DNA of 64,000 bases from Azospirillum melinis (GCF_013340935.1 NZ_WHOS01000002.1:62001-126000); one strand, 5' to 3'. Counted from the stretch's first letter, positions 17,543 through 30,148 are shown. Numbers and translations: made by a program. The notes: generated by a model from the sequence alone, not told the origin.

Positions 17543-17546
<4 letters not shown>
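16776..17546 (+). CDS. livG: Liv-type ABC ATPase, LivG family (copy 1)
   Basis: A 256-residue ABC ATPase: Walker A GPNGAGKTTLFNL near residue 36, the LivG-type ISRTFQNLRVFPNMSVFDNV, the signature region NLPYGQRKYLEIARAL and Walker B FLILDEPAAGLND. The open frame extends far upstream, but ATG 16776 overlapping the LivM stop gives the family N-terminus. It works with the LivF-type ATPase to power the importer. Confidence 0.92.
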
Positions 17547-18253
<707 letters not shown>

Positions 18254-18708
18254 AAGCTTATTGACGCCACCTCATGGAAGGAAGCCAGTCATGACCCAGA
18301 CCATGGGCATCCTCGAACGCCGCCGCATCGAGGCGGAAATCCTGAAGCCGGTCTATGAGGAGATGGCCGCCCGGCTGGGCGAAGCCACCGCGCAGGAGAT
18401 CCTGGGCGCGGCGATCACCAAGGCGGCCCTGGCCGCCGCCAAGTCCTTCGCCGAGACCGAGCCGGAGGGCACCAGCCTGAAGAGCTTCGCCGATCTTCAG
18501 CCGCTGTGGACCAAGGACGACGCGCTGCGGCTGGATGTGAAGCGGCAGGACGACACGCATTTCGACTACAATGTCACCCGCTGCCGCTACGCCGAGATGT
18601 ACCGGGAGATGGGGCTGGGCTCGATCGGGCACCTGCTGTCCTGCAACCGCGACGCCGCCTTCTGCACCGGCTACGACCCGCGCATCAAGATGGAGCGCAC
18701 GCAGACCA

Positions 18709-21531
<2,823 letters not shown>

Positions 21532-21609
21532 GCGATCTGCCTCCCTGAGGAGATCCCAATGCCAAGGATGACACCTTACCCATGCCGAGAGAAGGGACTT
21601 GACCGACTG

Positions 21610-21653
21610 GTCCGCTCCGCAGCCGGCGCATGGTGGCCGGCAACGGAGCGGAC
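21610..21653. repeat. nested hairpin between SDR and P-type ATPase genes
   Basis: GTCCGCTCCG (21610-21619) pairs exactly with CGGAGCGGAC (21644-21653), and an inner CCGGC/GCCGG pair (21623-21627 and 21636-21640) can form inside it. It lies 37 bases after the SDR stop on the minus strand. There is no T-run on either side, so termination would have to be Rho-dependent; transcript end protection is an alternative. Confidence 0.5.
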
Positions 21654-21689
21654 GCGACGAAACCTCAGACTTCGATCACCACCAGTCGA

Positions 21690-22454
21690 TCACACCTGCG
21701 CCATGCCGCCGTCGGCGAACAGTTCGATGCCGTTGACGAAGCTGCTGTCGTCGGAGGCCAGGAAGACGGCGGCCTTGGCGATCTCGTCAGGGTCGCCGAC
21801 GCGGCCAAGCGGCACCTGGGCGGCCAGATAATCGACCAGCCCCTGCTGCTGCGCCGCGTCCGGACCGGCCAGTTCGACCAGCCCCGGCGTGCGGACCGGG
21901 CCGGGGCTCAGCGTGTTGATGCGGATGCCGCGGTCCTTCAGGTCCAGGATCCAGCTGCGGGCGAAGTTGCGCACCGCCGCCTTGCTGGCGCTGTAGACGC
22001 TGAAGGCCGCCGTGCCCATGCTGCCGGCGGTCGAGCCGGCGAGGATCACCGAAGCCCCCTTTCCGAGCAGCGGCAGCGCCTTCTGCACGGTGAACAGCAC
22101 GCCTTTCACATTGCGGTTGAAGGTGTCCTCATACTGCTCCTCGGTGATGGCACCCAGCGGCAGCATGCCGCCGCCGCCGGCATTGGCATAGAGCACGTCG
22201 AGCCGGCCGGCCTCGCTCTGGATTTGGGCATAGAGCCGGTCGAGGTCGGCGAGGTTGGAAGAGTCCGCCTGCACTCCGGTCGCCTTGCCGCCGGCCGCGA
22301 CGATCGCCGCGACAGCAGCCTCCAGTTCGGTCTGGCGGCGACCGGTGAGATAGACGGTGGCGCCTTCGGCGGCGAACCGCTTGGCCGCGGCGAGGCCGAT
22401 GCCGCTGTTGGCACCGGTGACGAGGGCGATCTTGCCGTCAAGCTTGCCTGACAT
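21690..22454 (-). CDS. classical short-chain dehydrogenase/reductase
   Basis: A 254-residue classical SDR. The NAD(P) motif TGANSGIG is at residues 13-20, the NAG-type motif reads ANAGGGG, and the catalytic set is Ser (AGST) with YSASK. An arginine in [10 protein letters not shown] after the second strand favours NADP(H). Longer in-frame starts exist, but ATG 22454 is preceded by GGAGAC and matches family length. It is divergent from the LysR gene, which probably controls it. The substrate is unknown. Confidence 0.88.
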   Translation of the reverse strand: MSGKLDGKIALVTGANSGIGLAAAKRFAAEGATVYLTGRRQTELEAAVAAIVAAGGKATGVQADSSNLADLDRLYAQIQSEAGRLDVLYANAGGGGMLPLGAITEEQYEDTFNRNVKGVLFTVQKALPLLGKGASVILAGSTAGSMGTAAFSVYSASKAAVRNFARSWILDLKDRGIRINTLSPGPVRTPGLVELAGPDAAQQQGLVDYLAAQVPLGRVGDPDEIAKAAVFLASDDSSFVNGIELFADGGMAQV

Positions 22455-22557
22455 TTGAAGTCTCCTTGGAATTGGGTTGCTCGCTGGAGACAAAGCTATC
22501 GACGGCACGGTCTTATCGAAATAGAAATGACTGAAAACCATCGTTGCAGGATTGGCG

Positions 22558-23496
22558 ATGTCGAAGCTGCCGGATTTCGAAGGGCTGGCGATGTTCGCCA
22601 AGGTGGTGGAGGAGCGTTCCTTCGCCGGTGCGGCCCGCGCCATGGGGGTTTCGGTCGCCACTGTGTCGCGCGCGGTCAGCCGGCTGGAGGAGCGGCTGGG
22701 GGCGCGGCTGTTCAACCGCACCTCCCGCCGGCTGGCCCTGACCGATTTCGGCCATTCCCTGGCGGAGCGGGCGACCCGCCTCTATGACGAGGCGGAGGCG
22801 GCGGAGAATGCGGTGCGCGAGATGTCCAGCCGTCCGCGCGGCCTGATCCGCTTCGCGGTGCCAATGTCCTTCGGGCTGCGCTGGGTGGCGCCGCTGCTGC
22901 CGGACTTCTTCCGCCTCTATCCGGAGATTTCCATCGACCTGCACCTGAGCGACGCCGTCGTCGATCTGGTTGGGGACGGTTTCGACGCGGCCCTGCGCGT
23001 CGCGGTGCTACCGGACAGCTCGCTGGTGGCGCGGCGGCTGTGCGGGGTATCGCCGGTGGTGCTCGCCGCCCCCGGCTATCTCGCCCGCCATGGCGAGCCG
23101 CGGCACCCGCGCGACCTGAACGGCCACCATTGCCTGGGCTATGCCTATCGCCGGCGGCAGGATATCTGGCATTTCACCAACAGCGCCGGCGAGGAGGAAA
23201 GCGTCACCCCGACCGGCCCACTGCGCGTCACCAATGCCGACGCGCTGGTGCCGATGCTGCTGGACGGGCTGGCCATTGCCGAACTGCCGGAGTTCATGGC
23301 GGCGGAGCATCTGGCCAACGGAACACTGACCGCCATCCTGACCGACTGGTCGCTGCCCAAGGGCGGCCTCTACTTCATAACGCCGTCGGCCCGCACACGG
23401 CCGGCCAAGGTCGGCGTGCTGGCCGATTTCCTGATCGAGCGGCTGTCTGACCCGGTCTGGCGGCGTCAGATCGACGGCATGAAGCCGGAGGAATAA
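22558..23496 (+). CDS. LysR-family transcriptional regulator
   Basis: A 312-residue LysR-type regulator: N-terminal winged HTH ([56 protein letters not shown]) described here by its ends at residues 5 and 63, then the CrgA-like effector domain ([32 protein letters not shown]). ATG 22558 is used rather than TTG 22552 because GCAGG is well spaced from it. It is divergent from the SDR at 21690, the usual arrangement of LysR with its target; the 103-base gap would hold the shared control region. Confidence 0.88.
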   Translation: MSKLPDFEGLAMFAKVVEERSFAGAARAMGVSVATVSRAVSRLEERLGARLFNRTSRRLALTDFGHSLAERATRLYDEAEAAENAVREMSSRPRGLIRFAVPMSFGLRWVAPLLPDFFRLYPEISIDLHLSDAVVDLVGDGFDAALRVAVLPDSSLVARRLCGVSPVVLAAPGYLARHGEPRHPRDLNGHHCLGYAYRRRQDIWHFTNSAGEEESVTPTGPLRVTNADALVPMLLDGLAIAELPEFMAAEHLANGTLTAILTDWSLPKGGLYFITPSARTRPAKVGVLADFLIERLSDPVWRRQIDGMKPEE

Positions 23497-23508
23497 CGGT
23501 CTGGGCCA

Positions 23509-24222
23509 TCAATCCAGAGCCAGCAACGGGCCGAACGCCTCCTCCAGGCTGCTGCGGTGCAGCCCGATCTTTGCGGGATTGCCGGGCGTCAGGTTGACCG
23601 CGCGGATCAGGCGGCGGACCACCCGGTCGGCCGTTACATCAATGTCGATGATGTTGATGCAGCCGTAATCCTGCTCAAAGGCCGACAGGGCGGACAGACC
23701 GGCGCCGCAGGCCCAGGACAGCAGCATGCGGTTCACCCCGTCATGGGCGACCAGCGCCAGATGGGTCCAGTCCGGTTGCCGCACCAGCGCCTCGATGGCG
23801 GACACCACCCGGTCGCGCACGGCAGCGAAGCCGTCGCCACCGGCGAAACGTCCATCCTCCGCCGCCGCTTCGAAGCCATAGACATAGGCGGCCTCGCGCC
23901 GCTCCTTCGGCACTTCCGACAGGCGGCCGGCGCGGATTTCCAGAAAGTCGGGGATATCCTCCACCGGCAGCCCATGCGGAGCGGCCACCAGTTCGGCCGT
24001 CTGCCGCGTGCGGGCGAGGCCGGAACACAGCACGCGGTCCAGCGGCGCACCGGCCAGCAAGGCGCCCGCCGTCCGCGCCTCCTCCCGTCCGCGGTCGGTC
24101 AGTGCGGCAAGCTTCGGATTCAGCGGCTTGCCGTCGGCATCGTAATAGGCGACATGACCGTGGCGCAGCAGGTAGAGGCGACGGCGGGCGACCGTTCCTT
24201 CCAGGGGTGGAAACAGGCTCAT
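23509..24222 (-). CDS. histidine phosphatase family protein
   Basis: A 237-residue member of the phosphoglycerate-mutase-like histidine phosphatases. The catalytic LLRHGHVAYY motif is at residues 18-27, a second arginine is in SGLARTRQTAEL, and the distal histidine is in LVAHDGVNRMLL. It overlaps the DUF6285 gene start/stop by four bases and is the last gene of the acyl-CoA dehydrogenase operon. In an operon built around a phosphorylated acyl-CoA intermediate it could recycle or clear a dead-end phosphate ester, but this is inference. Confidence 0.85.
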   Translation of the reverse strand: MSLFPPLEGTVARRRLYLLRHGHVAYYDADGKPLNPKLAALTDRGREEARTAGALLAGAPLDRVLCSGLARTRQTAELVAAPHGLPVEDIPDFLEIRAGRLSEVPKERREAAYVYGFEAAAEDGRFAGGDGFAAVRDRVVSAIEALVRQPDWTHLALVAHDGVNRMLLSWACGAGLSALSAFEQDYGCINIIDIDVTADRVVRRLIRAVNLTPGNPAKIGLHRSSLEEAFGPLLALD

Positions 24223-24602
24223 CGGCCGGGCTCCCGCCGTTCCGCGGACAGCCGCTTGGGGTTGCTGACCGCCAGCCTTGCCAGCGTGATGTCCGTCAGG
24301 ACAGCCCGCAAGGCCAACTGCCGGTCCGGTGCGTCGAAGCGCCCGGAATCGATGGCGGCGCAGAGCCGCGGCAGCAGGACCGGCAGATCGCCGGTTTCGC
24401 CCAGCAGATCGCCGACGGCGGCTGCCAGGGCGGGCTCGGCACCGGTGCCGGCGGCAAGCTCCCGCTCGGCCGTCCCCAGCGCGTTGGCGATCATCAGTGC
24501 GGTGAAGCGCTGGTCGGCCGGCACCACCGGAAGGATCGCCTCGCGAAAGCTGCGCAGTGCGATGGCGACCAGATCGCGGGCGCCGGGATCGTCGTTGATC
24601 AT
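24219..24602 (-). CDS. DUF6285 protein, LvaB-like partner of the APH-type kinase
   Basis: A 127-residue cytoplasmic helical protein (RDLVAIALRSFREAILPVV, RFTALMIANALGTAERELAAG, NPKRLSAER). This small family is typically encoded beside an APH-type phosphotransferase and an acyl-CoA dehydrogenase. In the Pseudomonas levulinate pathway a small protein, LvaB, is required for kinase LvaA, and position and size here fit that role. Start ATG 24602 was chosen over an upstream in-frame codon because the longer form adds an arginine-rich tail not expected in the family. Confidence 0.75.
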   Translation of the reverse strand: MINDDPGARDLVAIALRSFREAILPVVPADQRFTALMIANALGTAERELAAGTGAEPALAAAVGDLLGETGDLPVLLPRLCAAIDSGRFDAPDRQLALRAVLTDITLARLAVSNPKRLSAERREPGR

Positions 24603-24615
24603 GCCCCATCTCCGA

Positions 24616-25668
24616 TCATGGCGCGGCCTCGACGGCATCGAGGTGGCGCAGCAGGTCCATTTCGATCTCCGGCAGCATCCGGCCGGTCAGCGCCAGTTCC
24701 AGCGACGGCTCGGTGCCGGAGATGTGGCGGTCGGCCTGCTGGATGGCGATGACCGCCCAGCGCATGCAAGCCGCGGCCTCCCAATAGGCGACAGCGGCCG
24801 GGTCCACCCTGCGTCCGGCGGTTTCCTCGTAGCCGGCATAGAGGTCGGCGCGGTCGGCGATGCCGCCGGCCTCACGGTCGTTGCGGCCGAACCGCCAGCA
24901 GGCGGCGCAGAACCAGCCCAGATCCTCCATGGGATCCGACCAGCCGGCGAACTCCCAATCGATGATCGCGGTCAGCCTGTCAGCATCGACCATGTAGTTG
25001 CCGGTGCGGTAGTCGCGATGGCACAGCACGAGATCGCCGGCCGCCGGTGCGTTCCGCTCCAGCCAACGCAGGCCGTAGGCTAGCACCGGATCGCTGGCGG
25101 CATAGCGCCCGGCCCAGCGGCGGAAATCCGCCACCGCCTGCAAGGCCGCTGTCGGTTCCGGCAGCTCCAGAAACTCCAGCCCTGCCGCCAACTCCGTCTG
25201 GCCCGGCCGCACCCGGTGGATCAAACCGAGCTGCCGGCCGAGTTCATGGGCCAACTCGCGCCGCGGTTCCTCGCTCTTGACGATGCGGAAGCCGGCGGCG
25301 ACGCCCGTCGCCCGCCGCATGATGTAGAAGGGTGCCCCCAGCATGGCCGGATCGGCGCCCACGAACAGCGGCTCCGGCACAGTGGCGCCGGCGGCGAAAA
25401 CGGCGCGCAGGACCGCGGCCTCCTCCGCCTTGCCCAGGCTGGCCGAGACGCCGGACGCCGATCCGGTGCGCAGCACGCAAGGATGGCGACCGGATAGCGG
25501 CCCGCCGTCGATCTCCAGCGTCACCGCGAGGTTGAGCGAGATGGCGCCGCCGCTGAGCCGCCCCTCGTCGATCACGCTGACCGACCGCGCCCCGGCCTGT
25601 CCGGTCAGCCAGCTTTCAAGAGCGGCCTTTTGATCGGGGGCAAGACCGGCCTTGCCGCCGCCGCTCAC
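24616..25668 (-). CDS. APH-family acyl-CoA kinase, LvaA/ACAD10-like
   Basis: A 350-residue aminoglycoside-phosphotransferase-fold kinase. The catalytic loop LCHRDYRTGNYMVD and the metal motif AIIDWEFAGWSDPMEDLGWF are intact, and the N-lobe has ISLNLAVTLEIDGGPLS...CVLRTG. Kinases of this group (LvaA, and the kinase domain of ACAD10/11) phosphorylate the hydroxyl of 4-hydroxyacyl-CoA. The GTG start overlaps the stop of the acyl-CoA dehydrogenase gene by four bases, so the two are coupled. The DUF6285 gene follows after 13 bases. Confidence 0.85.
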   Translation of the reverse strand: MSGGGKAGLAPDQKAALESWLTGQAGARSVSVIDEGRLSGGAISLNLAVTLEIDGGPLSGRHPCVLRTGSASGVSASLGKAEEAAVLRAVFAAGATVPEPLFVGADPAMLGAPFYIMRRATGVAAGFRIVKSEEPRRELAHELGRQLGLIHRVRPGQTELAAGLEFLELPEPTAALQAVADFRRWAGRYAASDPVLAYGLRWLERNAPAAGDLVLCHRDYRTGNYMVDADRLTAIIDWEFAGWSDPMEDLGWFCAACWRFGRNDREAGGIADRADLYAGYEETAGRRVDPAAVAYWEAAACMRWAVIAIQQADRHISGTEPSLELALTGRMLPEIEMDLLRHLDAVEAAP

Positions 25669-26861
25669 CGCCAGCCCCAGAAATCGTCGCCCTCGGCGAG
25701 GTAGCTGCGGCTCAGCACCATCTTATGGACCTCAGACGCGCCGTCGACCAGCTTGGCCTGCCGGGCGTAGCGGTAGATCCATTCCAGCACCGTGTCCTTC
25801 GAATAGCCGCGCGCACCGCAAAGCTGGATCGCCGTGTCCGCCGCCTTGAACAGCGTGTCGGCAACCTGGACCTTGGCCATCGACACCTCCTTGCGGGCGA
25901 AGCTGCCGCTGTCCAGCGCGTGCGCCGCCTTCATGGTCAGCAGCCGGCCGATCTCGATCTGCATGGCCGTCTCGCCCAGCATCCACTGCACGCCTTCATG
26001 CTCGGCCAACGGCATGCCGAAGCTCTCGCGCTCCTTGACGTAAGCTCCGGCGATCTCCAGGCAGCGCTTGGCAAGGCCGGTCCAGCGCATGCAGTGGGTC
26101 AGCCGAGCCGGGCCGAGCCGGATCTGCGTCACCTTCAGCCCGTCGCCGACCTTCATCACCACATTCTCGTCCGGGATTTCCAGCCCGTCGAAGATCAGCT
26201 CGCAATGGCCGCCATGCTCCTCCGGCCCCATGATCGGGATGCGGCGCTCGATGCGCCAGCCGGGCTGGTCCTTGTCGAACAGGAAGGCGGTCAGCCCCTT
26301 GCGCGGATCGTCCGACGTGCGCGCCATCAGGATGAAGTGCTGCGCCGCGTCGGCTCCGGTGATGAACCATTTACGACCCGTCACCACCCAGCGGTCGCCC
26401 TTGCGCTCCGCCCTGGTCTTCATCATCGACGGGTCGGAGCCGCCACCCGGATGCGGTTCGGTCATGGCGAAGGCGCTGCGCACGCGGCCTTCGACAATCG
26501 GGGCGAGCCAGCGCTCCTTCTGGGCCGGCGTGCCGACCATGCTCAATAGCCGCATGTTACCGTCGTCTGGTGCGGCGGCGTTGAAGCAGACGGGACCGAA
26601 GATGGAGCGGTTCATCTCCTCATAGCAGGCGGCGACGCCGACCATCGGCAGGCCGTGGCCGCCGACCTCCTTCGACAGTTGCAGGGTCCACAGCCCGGCC
26701 GCCTTCACCTTGGCGCGCAGCGCCTCCAGCGGCGCTTCGGCGATGTTCTCGTGCTCGTCCCAGTTGGCGCGGTCGGCCTCGACGGGAAGGATCTCGTCCT
26801 CGACGAAGGCGCGGACACGGCGGCGATAATCTTCCAACTCCGCGGGAAGGGTGAAATCCAT
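25665..26861 (-). CDS. acyl-CoA dehydrogenase family protein, LvaC/ACAD11-like
   Basis: A 398-residue flavoprotein with the full acyl-CoA dehydrogenase fold: helical N-domain from MDFTLPAELEDYRRRVRAF, the FAD/substrate motif FAMTEPHPGGGSDPSMM, WFITGADAA, and the C-terminal CGARGYSKDTVLEWIYR. In this subgroup, linked to an APH kinase, the enzyme removes phosphate from 4-phosphoacyl-CoA to give an enoyl-CoA rather than simply oxidising. ATG 26861 is at the family N-terminus, 17 bases after the SDR stop. It is part of the same minus-strand operon. Confidence 0.9.
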   Translation of the reverse strand: MDFTLPAELEDYRRRVRAFVEDEILPVEADRANWDEHENIAEAPLEALRAKVKAAGLWTLQLSKEVGGHGLPMVGVAACYEEMNRSIFGPVCFNAAAPDDGNMRLLSMVGTPAQKERWLAPIVEGRVRSAFAMTEPHPGGGSDPSMMKTRAERKGDRWVVTGRKWFITGADAAQHFILMARTSDDPRKGLTAFLFDKDQPGWRIERRIPIMGPEEHGGHCELIFDGLEIPDENVVMKVGDGLKVTQIRLGPARLTHCMRWTGLAKRCLEIAGAYVKERESFGMPLAEHEGVQWMLGETAMQIEIGRLLTMKAAHALDSGSFARKEVSMAKVQVADTLFKAADTAIQLCGARGYSKDTVLEWIYRYARQAKLVDGASEVHKMVLSRSYLAEGDDFWGWR

Positions 26862-26878
26862 TGAACCGCTCCGTTCGT

Positions 26879-27646
26879 TCAGAGGGAGGAAACCAGATGG
26901 CCGCCATCGACGGCCAGAACCGATCCGGTCATGTAGGCGCCGGCATCCGACGCCAGCAGAAGCAGCGGCCCGTCGAGATCGGCCAACCGGCCTAGCCGGC
27001 GCTGCGGGATGCGCTTGACCAGCGCCTTGCCGGCATCGCTGGCGAAGAAATCGGCGTTCAGCTCGGTCTCGACATAGCCGGGGCACAGCGCATTGACGCG
27101 GATGTTGTGGCGCGCCAGTTCCAGCGCCATCGCCTTGGTCAGATGCACCAGCCCGCCCTTGGCGGCGATGTAGGACGAGACCTGCCCCGCCACCCGCATG
27201 CCGAGGATGGAGGCGATGTTGACGATGGCCCCGCCTGCTTTATCGTCACGCATGCGCTGCGCCACCGCGCGCGCCACGCGGGCGCAGCCGGTCAGGTTGG
27301 TGTCGATCACCCGGTCCCACTCCTCCTCGCTCATGTCGAGGAAGGGGCGGGTGGCGGTGACGCCGGCATTGTTGACGAGGATGTCGATGCGGCCCAGCGC
27401 CCCCCATGCCTCGCCGACCGCGGCGATGACGGAGACGGGGTTGGTGACGTCCATGGCGACGACGACGGCGCTGCCGCCGGCGGCCTCGATGGCGGACCGC
27501 GTTTCGGCCAGCGCCTCGGTCCGCCGCGCGGCCAGCGCCACGCGGGCGCCCGCCTTCGCCAGGACACCGGCGAAGTGGCGGCCCAGGCCGCTGGAGGCGC
27601 CGGTGACCAGTGCCGTCCTGCCGGTCAGATCGATGGAGACGCTCAT
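26879..27646 (-). CDS. short-chain dehydrogenase/reductase, first gene of the 4-hydroxyacyl-CoA operon
   Basis: A 255-residue classical SDR with TGASSGLG (res 14-21), NNAG, catalytic Ser in NIASILG and YIAAK. The second-strand arginines (AARRTEALAE) suggest NADP(H). ATG 27646 follows GGAGGAAGC. By comparison with the levulinate pathway it could interconvert 4-oxo- and 4-hydroxyacyl-CoA (LvaD role); a 3-hydroxyacyl-CoA dehydrogenase role is the alternative. It is divergent from the TetR gene across a palindromic operator. Confidence 0.87.
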   Translation of the reverse strand: MSVSIDLTGRTALVTGASSGLGRHFAGVLAKAGARVALAARRTEALAETRSAIEAAGGSAVVVAMDVTNPVSVIAAVGEAWGALGRIDILVNNAGVTATRPFLDMSEEEWDRVIDTNLTGCARVARAVAQRMRDDKAGGAIVNIASILGMRVAGQVSSYIAAKGGLVHLTKAMALELARHNIRVNALCPGYVETELNADFFASDAGKALVKRIPQRRLGRLADLDGPLLLLASDAGAYMTGSVLAVDGGHLVSSL

Positions 27647-27717
27647 GCTTCCTCCCATGGTCGGGATCGTTTGGCGAGGCGGCGGGGCACGGCCCCGATC
27701 GGCACTCTTAAAAATCG

Positions 27718-27731
27718 AGCGAGCGCTCGCT
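27718..27731. promoter_or_regulatory. 14-base perfect palindrome, candidate TetR operator
   Basis: AGCGAGCGCTCGCT is perfectly symmetrical and is flanked by AT-rich boxes (TTAAAAA on one side, TTTATAT on the other) that could be -10 elements for the divergent SDR and TetR genes. It is 72 bases from the SDR start and 63 from the TetR start. Position and symmetry fit a TetR-family dimer site controlling both directions. Confidence 0.65.
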
Positions 27732-27794
27732 TTATATCCTTGGCGCCGATGATGTGCAAGAACGATCAGCATCGCAAACGATAGGACAGCCGGT

Positions 27795-28490
27795 ATGAAC
27801 AGCTTGCGCGACTTCCAGGCACGGCACGATCTGTCGATGGAGGCGTTGTGCGCCCGCATCCTGGAGCGGCATGCCGCGACCATCCGGGTGAAGAAGCCGG
27901 CGGTCGCCATCGGCAATCTGGCGCGCATCGTCGAAACCACGCTGATGCTGGCGAACCGCAAGGGCTTCCACTCCACCAGCCTGCGTGACCTGACCGAGCA
28001 GTCGGGGCTGAGCATGGGGGCGCTCTACGCCTATTTCGACAGCAAGGACACGCTGCTGATGATGATCCTGGGCCAGGTCGTCAGCGTGGTGGAGGAGGTG
28101 CTGGGCCACCCGCCCGACGGGCTGGCGAACGACCCGGCCGCCCGGCTGCGCTGGCTGCTCAGCACCCACCTGTTCCTGACCGAGACCATGCATCCCTGGT
28201 TCGTCTTCGCCTATATGGAGGCAAAGTCCTTCCCCAAGGACGGGCGCGACCTTGCCGTCACCAGCGAGATGCTGACGGAGAGCATGATCGCCGACGCGCT
28301 GGCCGACGGCGTCGCCCGCGGCCTGTTCGCCATGCCCGACGTGACGATGACGGCGGCGCTGATCAAGCCGATGCTGCAGGACTGGTACGTGAAGCGCGCC
28401 AAGCACCGCCGCCGCGGCATCACGCCCGACCTCTATGCCGAGCAGTTGATCGCCTTCGTCGAGGCGGCGGTGGGGCTGAGGCGGGCCTAG
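27795..28490 (+). CDS. TetR/AcrR-family regulator of acyl-CoA catabolism
   Basis: A 231-residue TetR-type regulator. The HTH is at about residues 45-95 (NRKGFHSTSLRDLTEQSGLSMGALYAYFDSKDTLL), preceded by an unusual ~40-residue extension (MNSLRDFQARHDLSMEALCARILERH) that could be a second small DNA- or dimer-contact helix pair. The C-terminal ligand domain is of the TetR_C type seen next to fatty-acid genes. It sits between the acyl-CoA operon and the CoA synthetase gene, overlapping the latter's stop by four bases, and probably senses an acyl-CoA. Confidence 0.88.
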   Translation: MNSLRDFQARHDLSMEALCARILERHAATIRVKKPAVAIGNLARIVETTLMLANRKGFHSTSLRDLTEQSGLSMGALYAYFDSKDTLLMMILGQVVSVVEEVLGHPPDGLANDPAARLRWLLSTHLFLTETMHPWFVFAYMEAKSFPKDGRDLAVTSEMLTESMIADALADGVARGLFAMPDVTMTAALIKPMLQDWYVKRAKHRRRGITPDLYAEQLIAFVEAAVGLRRA

Positions 28491-30094
28491 GTCGCGGACA
28501 CCTGATCGCGCAGCACCCGCTTGGTCACCTTGCCGTTGGCGTTGCGCGGCAGCGCGTCGCCCAGCAGCGTGACGTAATCGGGCACCTTGTACTCGGCGAG
28601 GCTGGCCCGGCAGAAGTCGCGCACGTCCTCTTCGGTCAGGCTGCCCGACTTCGAAATGACGAAGACGTGGATCTTCTCGCCCAGCACCGGATCGGGATGA
28701 GCGACCACCGCCGCCTCCACCACATCCGCATGGCGGACCAGCAGATTTTCGACCTCCACGCTGTAAATCTTGTGGCCGCCGCGGTTGATGACGTCGTTCT
28801 TGCGGTCGTGGAGCCGGAGATAGCCGCGCCCGTCCAGCGTGCCGATGTCGCCGGAGCGCCAATAGCCGTCGACGAAGCTGTCGCGGGTGGCGTCCTCGCG
28901 ATTCCAATAGCCGCGGATGGTCATGGGGCCGCGGATCCACACCTCGCCGCTCACCCCCGGCGGGCATTCGCGGCCCTGATCGTCGACGATGCGCAGGTCG
29001 CCGCAGGGCACGCACATGCCGACCGAATCCAGGCAGGCGCGGGTGTGGCCGATGGGAACGACGCTGATGATGGTGGCGCATTCCGTCGAACCGTAGGCGT
29101 TCAACAGATGCAGGTCGGGCAGCCGTTCCGCCATCGCCTCCACCGTCGCTTCCGGCATCGGGGCGCCGCCGAAGCCGCCGATCCGCCAGGACGACAGGTC
29201 GTAGCGGCTGAAATCGGCGCGCAGCAGGCAGAGATTGTACATGGCCGGCACCAGCACGGTGGTGGTCATGCGCTCCCGGCTCGCCAGTTCCAGGAACCCG
29301 GCGACCTCGAAGGCGGGCATCATCACGGTGCAGCCGGCGACGCGGATCATCGCCATGACGACGGCGACCAGACCGGTGACGTGGGAGGCCGGAACCGCCA
29401 GCACCGCCCGCTCGCCCTCGCGATAGTCCCAGCATTCCTCGAAATGCATGGCGGAGTGGATGATGTTCACATGGGCCAGCAGCGCGCCCTTCGGCTTTCC
29501 GGTGGTGCCGGAAGTGTAGAGGATGACGGCGGTGTCCTCCTCCCGCTGCGGTTCCGCGGACTGTGGAAGGTCGGCGGCGGTTTCCAGCAACTCCTCGAAG
29601 GGGCGGCAGCCGTCCACCGCTCCGCCGGCGGAGAAGCGCGAGACGAGCGACGGCACCTCCGCGGCGTCGGGCATCCGGTCGGCGAGGCCCGAGTCATGGA
29701 TCAGGATGGAGGCGCCGCAGTCGCTCAGGATGCCGGCGATGCCCGGCCGCTGTTCCCGCGCGCTGACCGGCACCGCGACGATGCCGGCGCGGGCCGCCGC
29801 CAGCAGGGCGATGAGGAATTCCGCACGGTTGGACAGGACAAGCGCCATGCGGTCTCCCGGCCGGGCGCCTTGCGCCAGCAGGGACGCGGCGGCGCGCGTC
29901 ACCAGCGCGTCCAGCCGCCCATAGCTGTAACGCCGCTCCCCATCCACCAGCGCCTCGCCGTCCGGCCGGCGCGCGACGGCGGCGCGGAACATGGCGTCGA
30001 TGGTGGCTGGACGCTCGCTGTAGCACGGTACGAGGCGCGTGCCGAAAAGCAGCTCGCGCCGTTTGGAAACGCCGATCCCGTCCGGCCAGGCCAT
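28487..30094 (-). CDS. AMP-forming acyl-CoA synthetase
   Basis: A 535-residue member of the ANL superfamily. The P-loop-like ILYTSGTTGKPKGALL is near residue 195, the adenylation motif NAYGSTECATI near 340, YWRSGDIGTLDGRGYLRLHDRKNDVINRGGHKIY near 420, and the catalytic lysine in PRNANGKVTKRVL near the end. It activates a carboxylic acid to its CoA ester. ATG 30094 follows GGAGGAACGG. It could feed the neighbouring acyl-CoA operon (LvaE role), but the control region shares an inverted repeat with the IclR-linked operon, so it may serve either pathway. Confidence 0.9.
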   Translation of the reverse strand: MAWPDGIGVSKRRELLFGTRLVPCYSERPATIDAMFRAAVARRPDGEALVDGERRYSYGRLDALVTRAAASLLAQGARPGDRMALVLSNRAEFLIALLAAARAGIVAVPVSAREQRPGIAGILSDCGASILIHDSGLADRMPDAAEVPSLVSRFSAGGAVDGCRPFEELLETAADLPQSAEPQREEDTAVILYTSGTTGKPKGALLAHVNIIHSAMHFEECWDYREGERAVLAVPASHVTGLVAVVMAMIRVAGCTVMMPAFEVAGFLELASRERMTTTVLVPAMYNLCLLRADFSRYDLSSWRIGGFGGAPMPEATVEAMAERLPDLHLLNAYGSTECATIISVVPIGHTRACLDSVGMCVPCGDLRIVDDQGRECPPGVSGEVWIRGPMTIRGYWNREDATRDSFVDGYWRSGDIGTLDGRGYLRLHDRKNDVINRGGHKIYSVEVENLLVRHADVVEAAVVAHPDPVLGEKIHVFVISKSGSLTEEDVRDFCRASLAEYKVPDYVTLLGDALPRNANGKVTKRVLRDQVSAT

Positions 30095-30148
30095 GCCGTT
30101 CCTCCCTGACGATTCAATTAGAATTTACGGTGGAGTTTCTGCATCCGG

